A stretch of DNA of 64,000 bases from Botrytis cinerea B05.10 (Eukaryota; Ascomycota; Leotiomycetes; Helotiales; Sclerotiniaceae), in the NCBI RefSeq assembly GCF_000143535.2, contig NC_037314.1, positions 2,046,001 through 2,110,000 of the forward strand. Direction: 5' to 3'. Below are positions 1 to 11,461 of this stretch, piece by piece. The translations under genes and the position numbers were made by a program. Positions within the stretch are counted from its first letter, which is position 1; every line of letters starts with the position of its first letter. Below the pieces are notes generated by a model that ran no database searches, had not been told where the DNA came from, and saw nothing but the letters and a program-made list of their open reading frames with translations.

Positions 1-733
1 TGACGTTCCAGATCTTATGACATGTCTATCCAATGTCGTTTACAACACGACTCAATACCACGATGCAAGGGCCGGTCCGTCCGCACACCCAAAACCCCCA
101 AAATGCTTTCCCACTTCTTAGTCTACCACCAAAAACGGTAGATCATTATAGCTTGAGTGCTACTCCTAGCATAGTCTACTTTGAGTTCCTGGGCACATGG
201 ACACGGAAACGATTTGGAGATTATTAAAATGGGTTAGCTTTTGCGGCAATGCTGCGGCTGCTTCGCCAACAACATCTTTCCGTCTCCTAGCGGGGCAGCA
301 CGGAATCTAATTATGTGATCTTGGCTTCGTCACTTCCAAACGTCGTTTAGTTTTGTTCGCAAAGGCGCCTTGGAATCAGAGTGGATATTTTGGAGAGTCT
401 TGGAAATGCTGCTAAATGTCGCTATCGCTGTACTTTCTCGGTTAATGCTGCTCACTTGGATACTGGTTTGCTCGCCGTCGTAAAGTTGTATCGCTCATTG
501 GTACGTTGGCACGACCGCCGTTCTAGTTTTGATCCCATGTGGAGAGTTCTTAGTATGTGAATTCGGGTACGAGTGGCTCTTTGTGCTCTTTGGCTACGGC
601 TGTTTCCCCGTCGTATGATCTCATGCCAGCACGGGTCTTGAACATGGAAATATGTCTATAACTGGAAGAATATCTCTCCTTTAATGTGCATTTGTCTTGA
701 GAACTGTACACACTCCTCTTGGTGATCGCAAAG
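1..733. other. intergenic, upstream of GMC oxidoreductase
   Basis: No reading frame here looks like a protein and no repeat stands out. The last few hundred bases should hold the promoter and 5' UTR of the GMC gene that starts at 734. I see no convincing TATA box. Confidence 0.5.
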
Positions 734-2681
734 ATGCATTTCCAGTCTTTCTTATATGTTGCCGCTGCAATCCCTCTGAGCATTGCTGCACCCACAGCCG
801 ATGGTCCAACAAAGAGAGCAGATGCTACATTCGACTATGTAGTTGTTGGTGGTGGAACTGCAGGATTGACAATAGCTTCAAGGTTGTCCGAAGATTCTGG
901 GACCACAGTAGCAGTCATTGAAGCTGGAACTTTCTACCAGGTACAGACAAACGTCTTCATCACGAGATCGTATAATGGCTAAACAGATTTAGATCGCCAA
1001 TCCCGCACTCAGCTCAACGCCAGCCGGAGACTCATTCTGGGCGGGCTCCAGTCCGTCCGATGTCAATCCACTTGTGGATTGGAAATTCGTGACGTCACCT
1101 CAAGCTGGGGCGGCGGGTCGCTCGATTTCGTACGCCAGAGGCAAATGTCTCGGTGGAAGTTCAGCGAGGAATTTCATGATCTATCAGCGTGGTACCACGC
1201 AATCGTATCAGAAATGGGCGGATGCGGTGGATGATCAATCGTATACTTTTGATGGACTCTTTCCGTACTTTCAAAAGAGTGTTCGTTTCACTCCTCCGGG
1301 ATCCAGCCGTGCGTCCAACGCATCTGCTGAGTTTAGCGCTGTAAGCTTAGATTTTTCCTTCAATCTCCTCGTGGAAAATACTGATTTCCATCTCTAGTCT
1401 GCATATTCGTCTTCGGGAGGACCTCTGGAGGTTTCGTATGCTAATTACGCACAACCTTTCTCGAGTTACATGGAGGGATCCCTGGGCGAAATCGGAATCA
1501 ATGATATTCAAGATTTCAATACTGGGTCTCTCATGGGCAAACAATATTGCAGTTCTACCATCGATCCTTCCAGCCAAAAACGAGAGTCGTCCCAGACAGC
1601 CTATTATGACTCTACGGTGCAGAAACGCTCAAATCTCAAAGTCTATTCGCTTACCACGGCCCAAAAGGTTCTCTTTGATAACGACAAGAAAGCTACGAGT
1701 GTCAGAGTCACATCACTCGGTTTCATCCCATACACAATCAATGCCCGCAAAGAAGTCATCATGTCCGCCGGCGCCTTTCAAAGCCCTCAACTCCTCATGC
1801 TCTCAGGAATCGGCCCCAAAGACACCCTAGCCAAATGGAATATCCCAGCCATCTCCATCCTCGAGGGCGTCGGCCAAAACATGTGGGATCATATATTTTT
1901 CGGTCCTACTTACCGCGTCAAAGTACAGACGTTGACCAGACTTGCCAATGATCTGATCTACACGGCCGCACAATTCATAGGTCCCTATCTGATCCAGAAA
2001 ATCGGCCCCCTGACCAACCCCATCTGCGACTACCTCGGCTGGGAAAAACTCCCCAGTTCCCTCCGCGACAGTTTCTCCTCTTCCACCCTCAGCGATCTCG
2101 CTCAATTCCCCCCCGACTGGCCCGAAATCGAATACCTCTCCGGCGCCGGCTACGTCGGCGATTTCGCCAGTCTCCCCACCACCCAACCCCGCGACGGCTA
2201 CCAATACGCCACCATCCTCAGCGCGCTCGTCGCCCCCCTCTCCAGAGGAACCGTCACTCTCGCCTCGACCTCCGCCTCCGACCTCCCCATCATCAACCCC
2301 TCGTGGCTCACCTCCCCCACCGACCAAGCCGTCGCAGTCGCAGCCTACAAACGCGTACGCGCAGCCTTCTCCTCCAAATTCATGGCCCCCGTCCTCATCG
2401 GACAGGAGTATTTCCCCGGGCCCTCCGTATCCAGCGACGCGCAAATCCTCGAGACGATCCAGAAAACGCTGCATACGGTGTGGCACGCCGCGTGCACGTG
2501 CAAGATGGGGATTCAGAGCGATCCCATGGCGGTGGTGGATAGCAAAGCGAGGGTTTTCGGCACGAAAGGCTTGCGAGTCGTGGATGCGAGTGCGTTTGCG
2601 ATTTTGCCGCCGGGTCATCCGCAGAGTACCGTGTATGCGCTTGCAGAGAAGATTGCAGCGGGGATTAAGAATGGGGATTAG
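734..2681 (+). CDS. secreted GMC oxidoreductase (AA3 family)
   Basis: Flavoprotein oxidase or dehydrogenase of the glucose-methanol-choline family, about 612 residues in three exons: 734-940, 993-1340, 1398-2681. Both introns (941-992 and 1341-1397) are phase 0 and restore one frame. Residues 1-19 form a hydrophobic signal peptide ending in AA. A Lys-Arg pair at 27-28 just before the catalytic domain looks like a Kex2 processing site. The FAD-binding Rossmann loop GGGTAG is at 39-44, followed by the GMC signature region (ARGKCLGGSSARNFM). Near the C-terminus WHAACTCKMG and GHPQSTVYALAE carry the two active-site histidines expected in the family. Substrate cannot be told from sequence; aryl-alcohol, glucose and other alcohol oxidases, as well as secondary-metabolite enzymes, share this fold. 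No biosynthetic cluster neighbours are visible, so an extracellular redox role (H2O2 supply or lignocellulose breakdown) is the simplest inference. Start chosen because ATG 734 begins the signal peptide. Confidence 0.9.
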
Positions 2682-3398
2682 AGTTTGTTCTGGTGATGGT
2701 GGATTATAGGTGTGTGGAGTGGTGGCGTATGGTTTCACTTGGTTAATCACGAATCCTTCCACATCTGCCTTTTCTATGTATAAAAGCTTGTTCTGGATCT
2801 GCGCATCTTGTACGTCTTAGCAAAGCCTTAATTTCATGTATATATTTATATAATTATAATCCCTCTGCCAAAACATCCACACTATAATGTCCTGTAAATA
2901 AGTGAAGGGCATACCGCCAACCCATTGAAGATGTAAATCAATCAAAAACTTTTAGAAAATGAAATCGTACATCTATTAATCCTTCTGCACTTCACCGCAG
3001 TCGTCAACAATTTGGCATTAGAGATGAAAAATCGAGATCGTCAAACTACTAATGATGGGGTAGAGGAGAGATAGACCAGAAGCGAATACTGTGGGCACAA
3101 TAACCTAGTATTGAGATTCTTCAGACAAATAAAAATTATACAAATTTGTTCTGCACAATCAGACACTTGACTGTTATAGTATGAGACCCTATTTGTAGTC
3201 ACGAAGTAAGAGATAATTGAGTGTGAAATAGTATATGGATATCTTTGTTCAAGTACATTGTATGTTCTATTCATCATACACATTCGGCATGTCCAAATGT
3301 TGTTTCAACGAAAATATCCACCGCCGTGCTAAAAGTCAGGTATTTCGCTATAAGTTGCTGTCTATCATCCCCTCGCATATGAAAGCTCCTATCATTCT
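2682..3398. other. intergenic between convergent genes
   Basis: A/T-rich 3' flanks of the GMC gene (plus) and the aminotransferase (minus). Only short chance frames; no RNA gene or repeat recognised. Confidence 0.5.
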
Positions 3399-4993
3399 CT
3401 ATTCTTCTTCATCCTCTATCGCCTGCTCTAATGGCTCTCCTGGCTTTGTGAATCTATCCGCCTATCAGTATGCTTCCCTGACTCGCGCTCTAAAATATGG
3501 GTGAAAAACTTACTTCTTAACTACTCTCTCGATACCATCCAATCCCATCTTCAAAGTTTCCATAGTTGGACCGTAGGAGAATCTGACGAAATGGTGACAA
3601 GGACTATCAAACAAATCTCTTCTCTTACTTGGGTTCAAGTCGAAAAAGATACCGGGGACGACAATGACACGCTCCTCGAGACATGCTTGGAAAAAGTTAA
3701 GACCATCGGAAATTGCAGCTGGAAGTCCTTCTAGATCTGTAATTTTACTAAATTAGCAATTTTATCTCCGAAATATGTTAGCATTTTTTGACTCACCCAA
3801 CCACAAGTAGAAGGTACTGTCAGGCACTTCCTTAATCTTGAAACCCATTTCACGAAGACGGTTGATAACATAATCACGTTTTTCACGGAAATGGCTTTGC
3901 AGAGCCTTCATTTCCTCCCTAACCTTGTTAGGCTCAAGCATAGGAATAGCAGCCTCTTGGAAAGGAACATTGGCACCACCATCAAGGTATGAACCACATG
4001 AGCCAATGGCTTTGATAAATTCCTATTCACTATTAGCAAGGCCAGCGACGTTTGGGGGAAGGGGGGGGAGAGAGCAAAACAAACCTTTGGCCCAACAATC
4101 CACGCAATTCTCCATCCAGGTAATCTGAAGCGCTTGGTGAGACCATCAATAATCAAAACATCATCCTCATCCACATTTCCAACGTTCTCAGCGGCACTGA
4201 TTGTGGTACCATCGCAATCACTGGTATAGTTATAACCTCCATAGAACTCATCCATGATGAGAGTGGCTCTATCTCTGCAGATATCTTGAATTTCAGCAAG
4301 CTCAGGGTTCTTGACAACCTTTCCGGTAGGATTTCTAGGATTTGAAGTCAAGATAACTGAGGTACCACGAGAAATCTCCTCCTCAATTTTATTAGGGTGA
4401 ATGTGGTAACCATCTTCTCCAGAGAGAGGGGATGGAATTGCCGCAAACTAATAGAAGTAAGCTTTCAAGTATTTTTTCCACCATGTGGAGAAAGAGGAGC
4501 GACTTACATTCTTGAATAATGACAACATCTCGTTGTACGCAGTGTAATCAGGAATGAAGAAGCCCAAGTATGCATTGTTCAATACTGCAGCAATTCTGAT
4601 CAATCCAGCCCGGCCACCTGGAACAATGCACACATTCTCCCAAGTATATTGACTGTCTTTGCCCTGTCTGTGATGAACATTGTACAAGTTCGCAACAGCA
4701 GCTCTCAAACCCTTAATACCAGCTGTAGGACCGTACTCTCTGCCTGCCATTGTAATATCGATGCTCTCGGGACGCTTGAAACTGCCAGCGATTTCGTCGT
4801 CAACTTCAGGAGCTCCCTGTCCAAGGTTTGCCCATTTCTCAGGCTCCTCAGCAAATCCATGCTCATAAGCTCTTTCGGTACACCAGACTACACCAGTAGA
4901 GGCACGGGTTGGATCGAGTCCCGCGTGAGTTTTGTGGCCTTCGTGGGCATTGCGGAATTGCTTGTGAATCTTGGAGTCCATTTCTTCATCCAT
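3399..4993 (-). CDS. PLP-dependent aminotransferase, class I/II
   Basis: Fold-type I aminotransferase. Exons in minus order: 4508-4993, 4085-4447, 3797-4022, 3514-3736, 3399-3453; introns are 60-62 nt with GTAAGT/GTGAGT-like donors. Visible family marks are a small-domain GQGAPE segment, the substrate/phosphate loop SNPRNPTGK, the cofactor aspartate and tyrosine in DEFYGGYNY, and the Schiff-base lysine in LTKRFRLPGWR. The protein ends near an RFSYGP motif whose Arg should bind the substrate carboxylate. The fifth exon is my inference: the frame would stop at a TAA inside the donor, but splicing 3454-3513 adds an 18-residue tail ending in acidic residues. ATG 4993 is the start that gives an uninterrupted frame; it has an in-frame TAA just upstream. 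An open exon at 5259-5364 with a clean donor lies further upstream. Substrate is unknown (aspartate-, kynurenine- and alanine-type enzymes all look like this). Confidence 0.85.
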
Positions 4994-5258
4994 GATCAGT
5001 TAAGCTCTGAAAAGCAAGGGAATAAAGAACGCGAGTTTCTCTATATGCATAGGGAAACCTGAATACGATAGTACATAGGCATCTTTTTCAATTTCTGCCC
5101 CGCAATCCCCAACATTTTTTAGACCTCCCCGAAATTATGCCGCTCAAAAGAGCTACTGCTCCAAAAGAAGAGGGCTGTATTTGGGAGGGATGCTGTGATT
5201 CCCCGATATGATAGATGGCTTCTGGGGAAAATGTTGAGAAATAGAGTAAAGAACTTAC

Positions 5259-5364
5259 CATTGGCAGAAGGATCATGGGTAGAAAATCTTCTGTTTGGCT
5301 TGGATGACAATCTTGGAGCTCCAGTGGACCTGTTCATGGAAAACTTTCTGTTGTTGAACGCCAT
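5259..5364 (-). other. possible 5' leader exon / upstream ORF of the aminotransferase
   Basis: An ATG at 5364 opens a 35-codon frame (MAFNNRKFSMNRSTGAP...) that ends at a good donor (complement of 5253-5258, GTAAGT). I found no acceptor that joins it in frame to the main coding exon: the obvious one ending in TTTCAG near 5007 meets a stop at once. It is therefore either a spliced leader carrying an upstream ORF, or the first exon of an isoform with an acceptor I missed. Basic, Ser/Arg-rich composition would also suit a mitochondrial presequence. Confidence 0.35.
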
Positions 5365-6414
5365 GTTGTCTGTTGTTTCTTCTTTCTCGAATGTGATGTT
5401 GTTTTGTTTGATTCAATCAAGACTGAGCGTTCTTCTGCAATCTTGTAAGCAATGAGGTTGTGTTCGTGTGGACAAGTCAGCTAGGACAAGGCTCAGGTGA
5501 AGTGAATGATCAAGAATGACTGAACGGCACCGTTCTTCTCTTTTAGTGAAATGGAGGAAAACAAGCTCTTAAGAACAAGAGCGGAGAAAGGAGAAAGGAG
5601 AAAGGAGAGAGAAAGTGGGGTGTACGGCTCAGTTGGAGAGAAAACGGAGCAAACATAAAAAAGGGATCAAGGCCATGAAAATTGGGTTGATTGGGTTCTC
5701 GATTCTGCCGTTGTGTGTAAGTCTGACCAAAAAAATAGTGGTCGCGGGGCGATGAACAGGGGGTACAAGGGAAAAGCTTGTTTTCTTCCGCCTTATCGAT
5801 TACGCAGCACAACCCGAGTTTTTTGGAAAATGAGCCATTTCTCTGGAATATCGGTGTAGATAACGTAGTGGTTCCTCTGTACACCGGTGTTTATGTACGC
5901 TCGATACGATGTAAAGCACTGCAACAAGTAACAATGCAGTGGGTGTCTCACTTATGACATACGAGTTTAATATAAATCGGTCGTCTTCAATCCAGGTACG
6001 TACCCTCTCTCGAGCCTCTGCATTATCACTCCACTGTAAAAGCCCCCGAAGCCCCCCACGAGACTAAGAGATTTAGAATGATTGGTGCCACCAGCAGATG
6101 TATCCACCCTGATGCTACATCACGAGCCAGGGATTCTTGGGTATCTGGAATCTGGAATTTGGAATTTGGATCCGACCCAAAGGCTAGTCCTGGCCTGCAA
6201 AGCGAAGCGAATCGCTTAGTGTAAATAATGGGCGCAAAGGCGATTGTCACCGTCGGAGGAAGCCAAAAGGCTGCCCCCGTTCATCAACTTTCTTATAAAT
6301 TTAGAGCCATCAATAATCTATATTGAAACAGGTATAGTAAAGTACATTTTGATTCTACAGGTGGATCTACGAGGATGAAAAAGAAACTAATGAGGACAAG
6401 GAACTATTCGACTC
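5365..6414. other. intergenic, aminotransferase promoter side
   Basis: Between the aminotransferase start and the 3' end of the V-ATPase gene, both minus strand. Around 5573-5605 the minus strand is a run of TTTCTCC-like pyrimidine tracts typical of fungal 5' UTRs and core promoters. A 113-codon minus frame through it (5543-5884) is biased by that tract and is not a convincing gene. Confidence 0.45.
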
Positions 6415-9126
6415 TTAAGAGATATCAGCTGCTGAAGCATCATCCTCTAGCATTTGCTTGAAGGAGAATGGTTCGAAAGGTATGCCGTCTCCCATGAAAT
6501 GCTTGCTCATAGCTTCGACCCAATGCAAACGAAGACTGTGCAACATGGCACTAGTACCTTCCATGACAACCAATACGGCAATTGTGAGGAAAAACCATGC
6601 GGTGAATGTTACCACGACCATGAAGACACCGGCAACACCGGTCATATGGAGTCCAATGGAAAGGGTCATATCCCACAACACAACGGAAAGTTGTTGATGT
6701 GCAAGGGACAAGGCCCATAGACGAAGGTATGAGGCGGTGTGAGACACACAGTTCAAGCAGAATTCTGGGGAATGTTAGTAACGATCAAACTGTGAGAGCA
6801 AGAAAACATACCAATTGTATGAATGACCTGATGAATCATAACTTCGGAAAACTCGAATTCTTCATGTTCTTCATCTCCAATATCTTGTGTAATCATAGCA
6901 ACACCTTCACCTTCGCTGTTCATACTTATTCTACCGTCCAAAGTGTGGTCATCATCATCGTCGCCATCAAGTGCGCTAACTCGGGATGTTTCACCAATGC
7001 CTCTGTAGCCTCTTCCTCGTGCTTTGTTGTGTTCCCATCGAAGATAGAATGGTTTGAGTAATAGCAAAATTGGCACTTGGACGACGGCAATGAGAACAAG
7101 GCAGATTTGAACAAATCCCTGGCCAGAGTAAAGCTGCTCTTCAATAGTTCCGGGCGACAAGAACATGTAGATCAACATATTTAACAGACCTGGAGGCGAT
7201 TCGCCGATACCCTGCCAGTCTATTGACCATTTGTAGACAATGGCAAAAACAAGGTAGCCAAAAATAGCTTGGAAGAAAATCATGCCTGGGACGAATACGC
7301 CCCAAATATCAATAGGAGTCTTGAAGTGACGGGCATTGATATAAGACAAGCACAATGAGTAGGTCATGTGGCACCAACCCATCAAGATACTCAACTTCAT
7401 CTTGTAACTATTGGTAAACAGAAGGTCGTTTTCCGTGTCATGCCACATCCAGTCGAGGCCAAAAGGATATCGGTATCCTGTTGGCTCTTTAAGATGAGCC
7501 TCAATAGAATCGGGGTAATTCTCTGACCAAGCCCAAGCACTTGGAAAGAATGAGAACGACTTGGAGAATACATCATTGTAGATAAGACCAGTGTACATGG
7601 AGAAGATACCCATCATCAACATGATGTATCGACCATAGAAAGCCATTGAAAAGAGTTCATCGCGAACTTTCTTCAATGATTTTTCCCAATAGATCATAGC
7701 CGAAGCTGCGCAAACCATGATAACACCATGTCCGAAATCACCGAACATGACGGCGAAAAGGAATGGGAAAGTAACGATGGTTGGGAGACCAGGATTGACT
7801 TCTTGGTACTTTGCTGTGCCATAAGCATTTATAATTGTTTGAAAGCCTTCCGTAAATTTGTTAGTCTTCTGGTAGGTCGGAGGAGTTTTGTTTGTCCTAA
7901 TCTCATTGATAATCGAGGGTACAGAAAGACCTGCTCTGTTGTTGACATCGTGAAGTGTTGACTTGATCAAAGGCAAAGAGTTGGAGGGGCACCAAGCCTC
8001 AGCAATCAAAGTCTTCCTAGCATGATCGTACGAGAAAAGGTTCAGTGTTTGATAGACAGCCTTCTCTTTCTTGATAATGACCATCCAGGCAGCCAAACTC
8101 CGTGCAATTTGAGTGAGTTCAGCGTCAAGTGTTTGCTTCGTGTTACGGAGAACACTGCCAAGATCGCTCAAACGAGTGTTGACTTCATGAATCTGATCCC
8201 GGCGTAGATCGCTATTCTCATCCACGCTGTAAAGATCCGCACCAAGAGATTCCGAGATCTTTCTAATCTTAGCAATAAGCTCCTTTCCATGTGCAAAAAT
8301 GACGAACACGTTTTTGTCGATAGCCTCGTTATTCGTGGGATCAACAATGGGTTCTGAAATCTCCGATTGATTCATGTAAAGATTACCTCGAAGGGTTCTC
8401 CATAAGATACGCTCGAATGCTGCAATGCGATCCCGAGGAATGACTCCGGACACGAACCCAATATTCATACCAGAAAACGAACGCTCGGCATCCCCATTTT
8501 GATGAGACTGTTCTATATCTTGAAGGAGAGGAGCATCGTCGTCGTCGGTGGAAGCTCTAATTTCATCGACATTTCCGTGAGCTCGATCGAAGAAAGACCC
8601 AGCCTCTCTTAAAACCCATCTCCATTCGGTAAGTTCTACCTCCCTCTTCTTCAAAGTTTCATAACTGTCATTCAATGATGCAATTCGTTGCTCGAGGCTC
8701 TGGCTGCGATCGGAAAGCTCGTCGATTTCGGTGGCGGAAGGAGCGGCTAAAGTTTCGATATCAAGGTCTAGCTTTCTAAGAGGGATTCCTGCTTTATCCA
8801 TTTGGGTGTGGAAGTATCCTAATTATCAATTAGTATTGGCGAAATAAGAGATAGAGGTTGGTACATACGGAGCTGTCTTTCAACATTGTCGAGTCGTCTT
8901 ATCTCCTGAGTGAAAGTGCGTTGAAAAGCAGTAACGTCGGAGTTGAGCTACGAAATCCATTAGTAATTCATCGCAATCCGATAGAATTCAGACATACATC
9001 TCGAAACTGTATTTGCCCAAGCTCTCCCAATGCGTTTACAATCTCGCGTCCAATTTCGTTGGCGATGTAGAGTTGAACCAAACTCATGTCCGCCGAGCGG
9101 AACATGGTGTCCTGCGACGGTGCCAT
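6415..9126 (-). CDS. VPH1: V-type proton ATPase subunit a (V0)
   Basis: Membrane a-subunit of the vacuolar H+-ATPase V0 sector, which forms the proton half-channels and couples to the V1 motor on vacuole or Golgi/endosome membranes. Exons in minus order: 8998-9126, 8869-8947, 6812-8818, 6415-6764; introns of 50, 50 and 47 nt. About 854 residues, normal for the family. The N-terminus ([21 protein letters not shown]) is the conserved start of the cytosolic half. A coiled, charged region follows, and from about residue 400 come the multiple membrane segments. The segment [16 protein letters not shown] near the C-terminus contains the arginine needed for proton transport. Filamentous fungi usually have a single gene serving both yeast Vph1 and Stv1 roles. 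The start is fixed by the conserved N-terminal motif; a frame extends upstream without conserved sequence. Confidence 0.97.
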
Positions 9127-9584
9127 AATGAGAAGCTTGGGAATGATCCCTAGATTCTTTTTTGGCAATTATATGAAGCTTCCCAAGCAAGATGAGGTAG
9201 GTTTTGTAGGATTGATTTTGAGGTTGTAAATGTTGGAAGATGCAAGCACATCATTAACGATATTAAGCTTGGATACCTAGCGCCCGACAATGTCCTGAGT
9301 TAGTCTATCACGTGATAACACACAGCCATCTCCATTCGCAGTCCAACAAATTCCCTACCCTTTTCATGAATGATCTGGGCTGCGTATACAACATCTGGTC
9401 AAATCTCTCAATACAACTATATGATACCTACGTGAGATTCCTTTTGCAAGAAAAGGTAAACTCTCCGGGTTCATAAACAACATTGAAGTCCTTTTGTTTT
9501 AAACCAATAAGACAAGCCCTTCCAGGCCACAATCTCTACTACTACTATTATCGTTCTTGTTATAATCGTCATCATCTATGTGTG

Positions 9585-9589
9585 ATATA

Positions 9590-9623
<34 letters not shown>
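9585..9623. repeat. (TA)n microsatellite
   Basis: An almost pure TA dinucleotide run preceded by GATATATATT. It encodes the artefactual alternating IY peptide seen in both directions, so frames through it are not genes. Confidence 0.95.
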
Positions 9624-9625
<2 letters not shown>

Positions 9626-10223
9626 ATTCTTCCAAAAAGACTCCAATGGAAACAGCACCACAACTAAAGCCATAACAACATGCAGCATAGCACATATGTA
9701 GATTGACATGAGTTTACTGATGTTTGATATCGTTCCAACGACTGCACTTGGATTTACATTACTCCATTGCAAGCCACAGATACTACACACCAGTTGCGCG
9801 ATGGGCACAGTGGAGAATCTCCAGTGTACATGCATAGAAAGCCTGCAGTAGACATTCAAAAGAGAAAGATTGCACGGGAGAAGCTTAGACAAGCAAGGTA
9901 TTCACGTTGATAAAACAATCTTGTTGGTTGCAGAGATAGCCCGTTAAATTGTGTGGTCAATTCGGAGATCGACAGCTTATTGCTTCTGTGTACGGATCCA
10001 ATAGTGCCTGCCATATTTGTCAAGTATTTTAATCATTATTGGACATTAGCGATGGCATCCCAAAGCCATCTTCTCGAATGCATCAGTAATTAAGCATCGT
10101 TTCCCTTTCCGAGTAAACATTCAGGCGCTTTCGAGAGCCTACCTAGTGACAGTGATTGAGGCAATGCACATTGCCAAAACCAAGACCCTAGATGTATGCA
10201 TAAAGTATCCCCATTCCTCGTTG

Positions 10224-10690
10224 CTATCGTGAGCATAGAGTCCACCCGCTAAGCAATCTCATCTTGCTGGAGCCGACGTAAAAGTCAGAGGGGCAATTGG
10301 AACAGTTCGAAGCTGGAGTTGCGAAATGCATATTGGGCCCTATACGTGCTAGGAAACCAGCCACAGCTTGACCCAAGCCCCAAATGTTGTAGGCAAATGG
10401 CATGACATACTTAAGACGCATTGCCTCTTGCTTGTGAGGCATTCCGAGGAAACTGCTGTATCAAGAACAAGAGCTCCTCCACTGCCAAAGCCTGGTAGAA
10501 TGACGACGAGAGTTCCATGAGGCCATGAGAGCAATGCGCGTGACATGATGCACGCTCGTGCACAGATGAAAAGCGAAACGTTTAAAGCAAATCGCGGACC
10601 AAAGATATCTGCGGCCAGGCTCTTAGTACAGAGCTCTTGTAAGCATACATCGTACTAACACACACTGCGATTGTCAACACGCAGGAGTAT
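10224..10690 (-). pseudogene. degenerate MFS transporter remnant
   Basis: On the minus strand one frame from about 10660 to 10440 reads like the first cytoplasmic loop and next helices of a major facilitator transporter: SLAADIFGPRFALNVSLF (compare the family loop G-x-L-a-D-x-F-G-R-R), then a GFGSGGALVLDTAVSSE segment resembling the R-x-x-Q-G-x-G-G-G helix. The reading then shifts at about 10440 into another frame (10224-10442: KQEAMRLKYVMPFAYNIWGLGQAVAGFLARIG), which continues the expected order. A third frame nearby gives an F-x-x-F-Q-L-P-L stretch like the F-Y-I-N-L-P motif. No intact gene can be built. I infer a decayed drug:H+ antiporter-type gene; the subfamily is uncertain. Confidence 0.5.
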
Positions 10691-11461
10691 GCAGGACTAG
10701 AGTTGTAGGCTGCATGCACAGCAATGGACTGCAAAAAGCAAGAGCGAATAATCGGCAGCATAGCTAAATATCAATTAGACTCTCGCGGTTACAAACCCAA
10801 AAGCTCTTGAGTTTGTGTTGTTGTCGAACTCAAAGTACACGGTAGCATATACGATAGCCATGGTTCGACTCGGAGTAGACGTGATCAGCTCGAAACTCTT
10901 AAAATGGCAGCATCCAGAGCACGATGCGAAAGCCTTTGAACGTTTTCAACGAGCACGATAGGTGGCAACAAAGCTCTTTCTGTTTTATATGCCTCCGTCG
11001 TGCTCCGTACATAATAAGTAATGTGTAGCTAAAATAAAAAGAGGAACTCGCTAATCGCAGTGCCTGCACCTGCCTCGAGCATCCAAAGGCTACTTAGAGA
11101 GCGCGGTACGTACTTTGTCCTTGTCCTTGTCCTTGTCCCTTAATAAGGCCCACTTCCAATTTCCCTTTCATCCCAATTTTATCTATACACTGTAACTGCA
11201 ATCTTATTACATTCAACATCATCATCATTGGATCTTACCACCCAAAATACATATCAACACACTGCTTGCCTCGAAAGATCGATATTCTTCCTTCGACGTA
11301 TCTCACAATCGTTCCTTTTTTGCAAGGCGGAGAGAGTATTCATTGCGCCATACATGATAGCTCCATACACATAGTCGCATAACAGCACACCTAGGTGGAT
11401 AAGCCCCTCTTCTGTCAAGGCCTGCAGGGAGCTTAATGCCCAAACAGACAATGTCGTCAAT

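Larger units (their letters stand above)
9127..11461. other. gene-poor stretch with (TA)n and MFS relic
   Basis: Apart from the (TA)n run near 9.6 kb, the MFS-like relic at 10.2-10.7 kb and a short (TTGTCC)n repeat near 11117-11140, I see no gene. The last few hundred bases should hold the DLT1 promoter. Confidence 0.5.

Noticed and set aside
1827..2762. 311-codon minus frame opposite the GMC oxidoreductase.
   Set aside because: Gly/Glu-rich antisense shadow of a G/C-rich coding exon.
5543..5884. 113-codon minus frame upstream of the aminotransferase.
   Set aside because: It lies in a pyrimidine-rich leader and its Ser/Phe/Leu/Pro bias follows from that.
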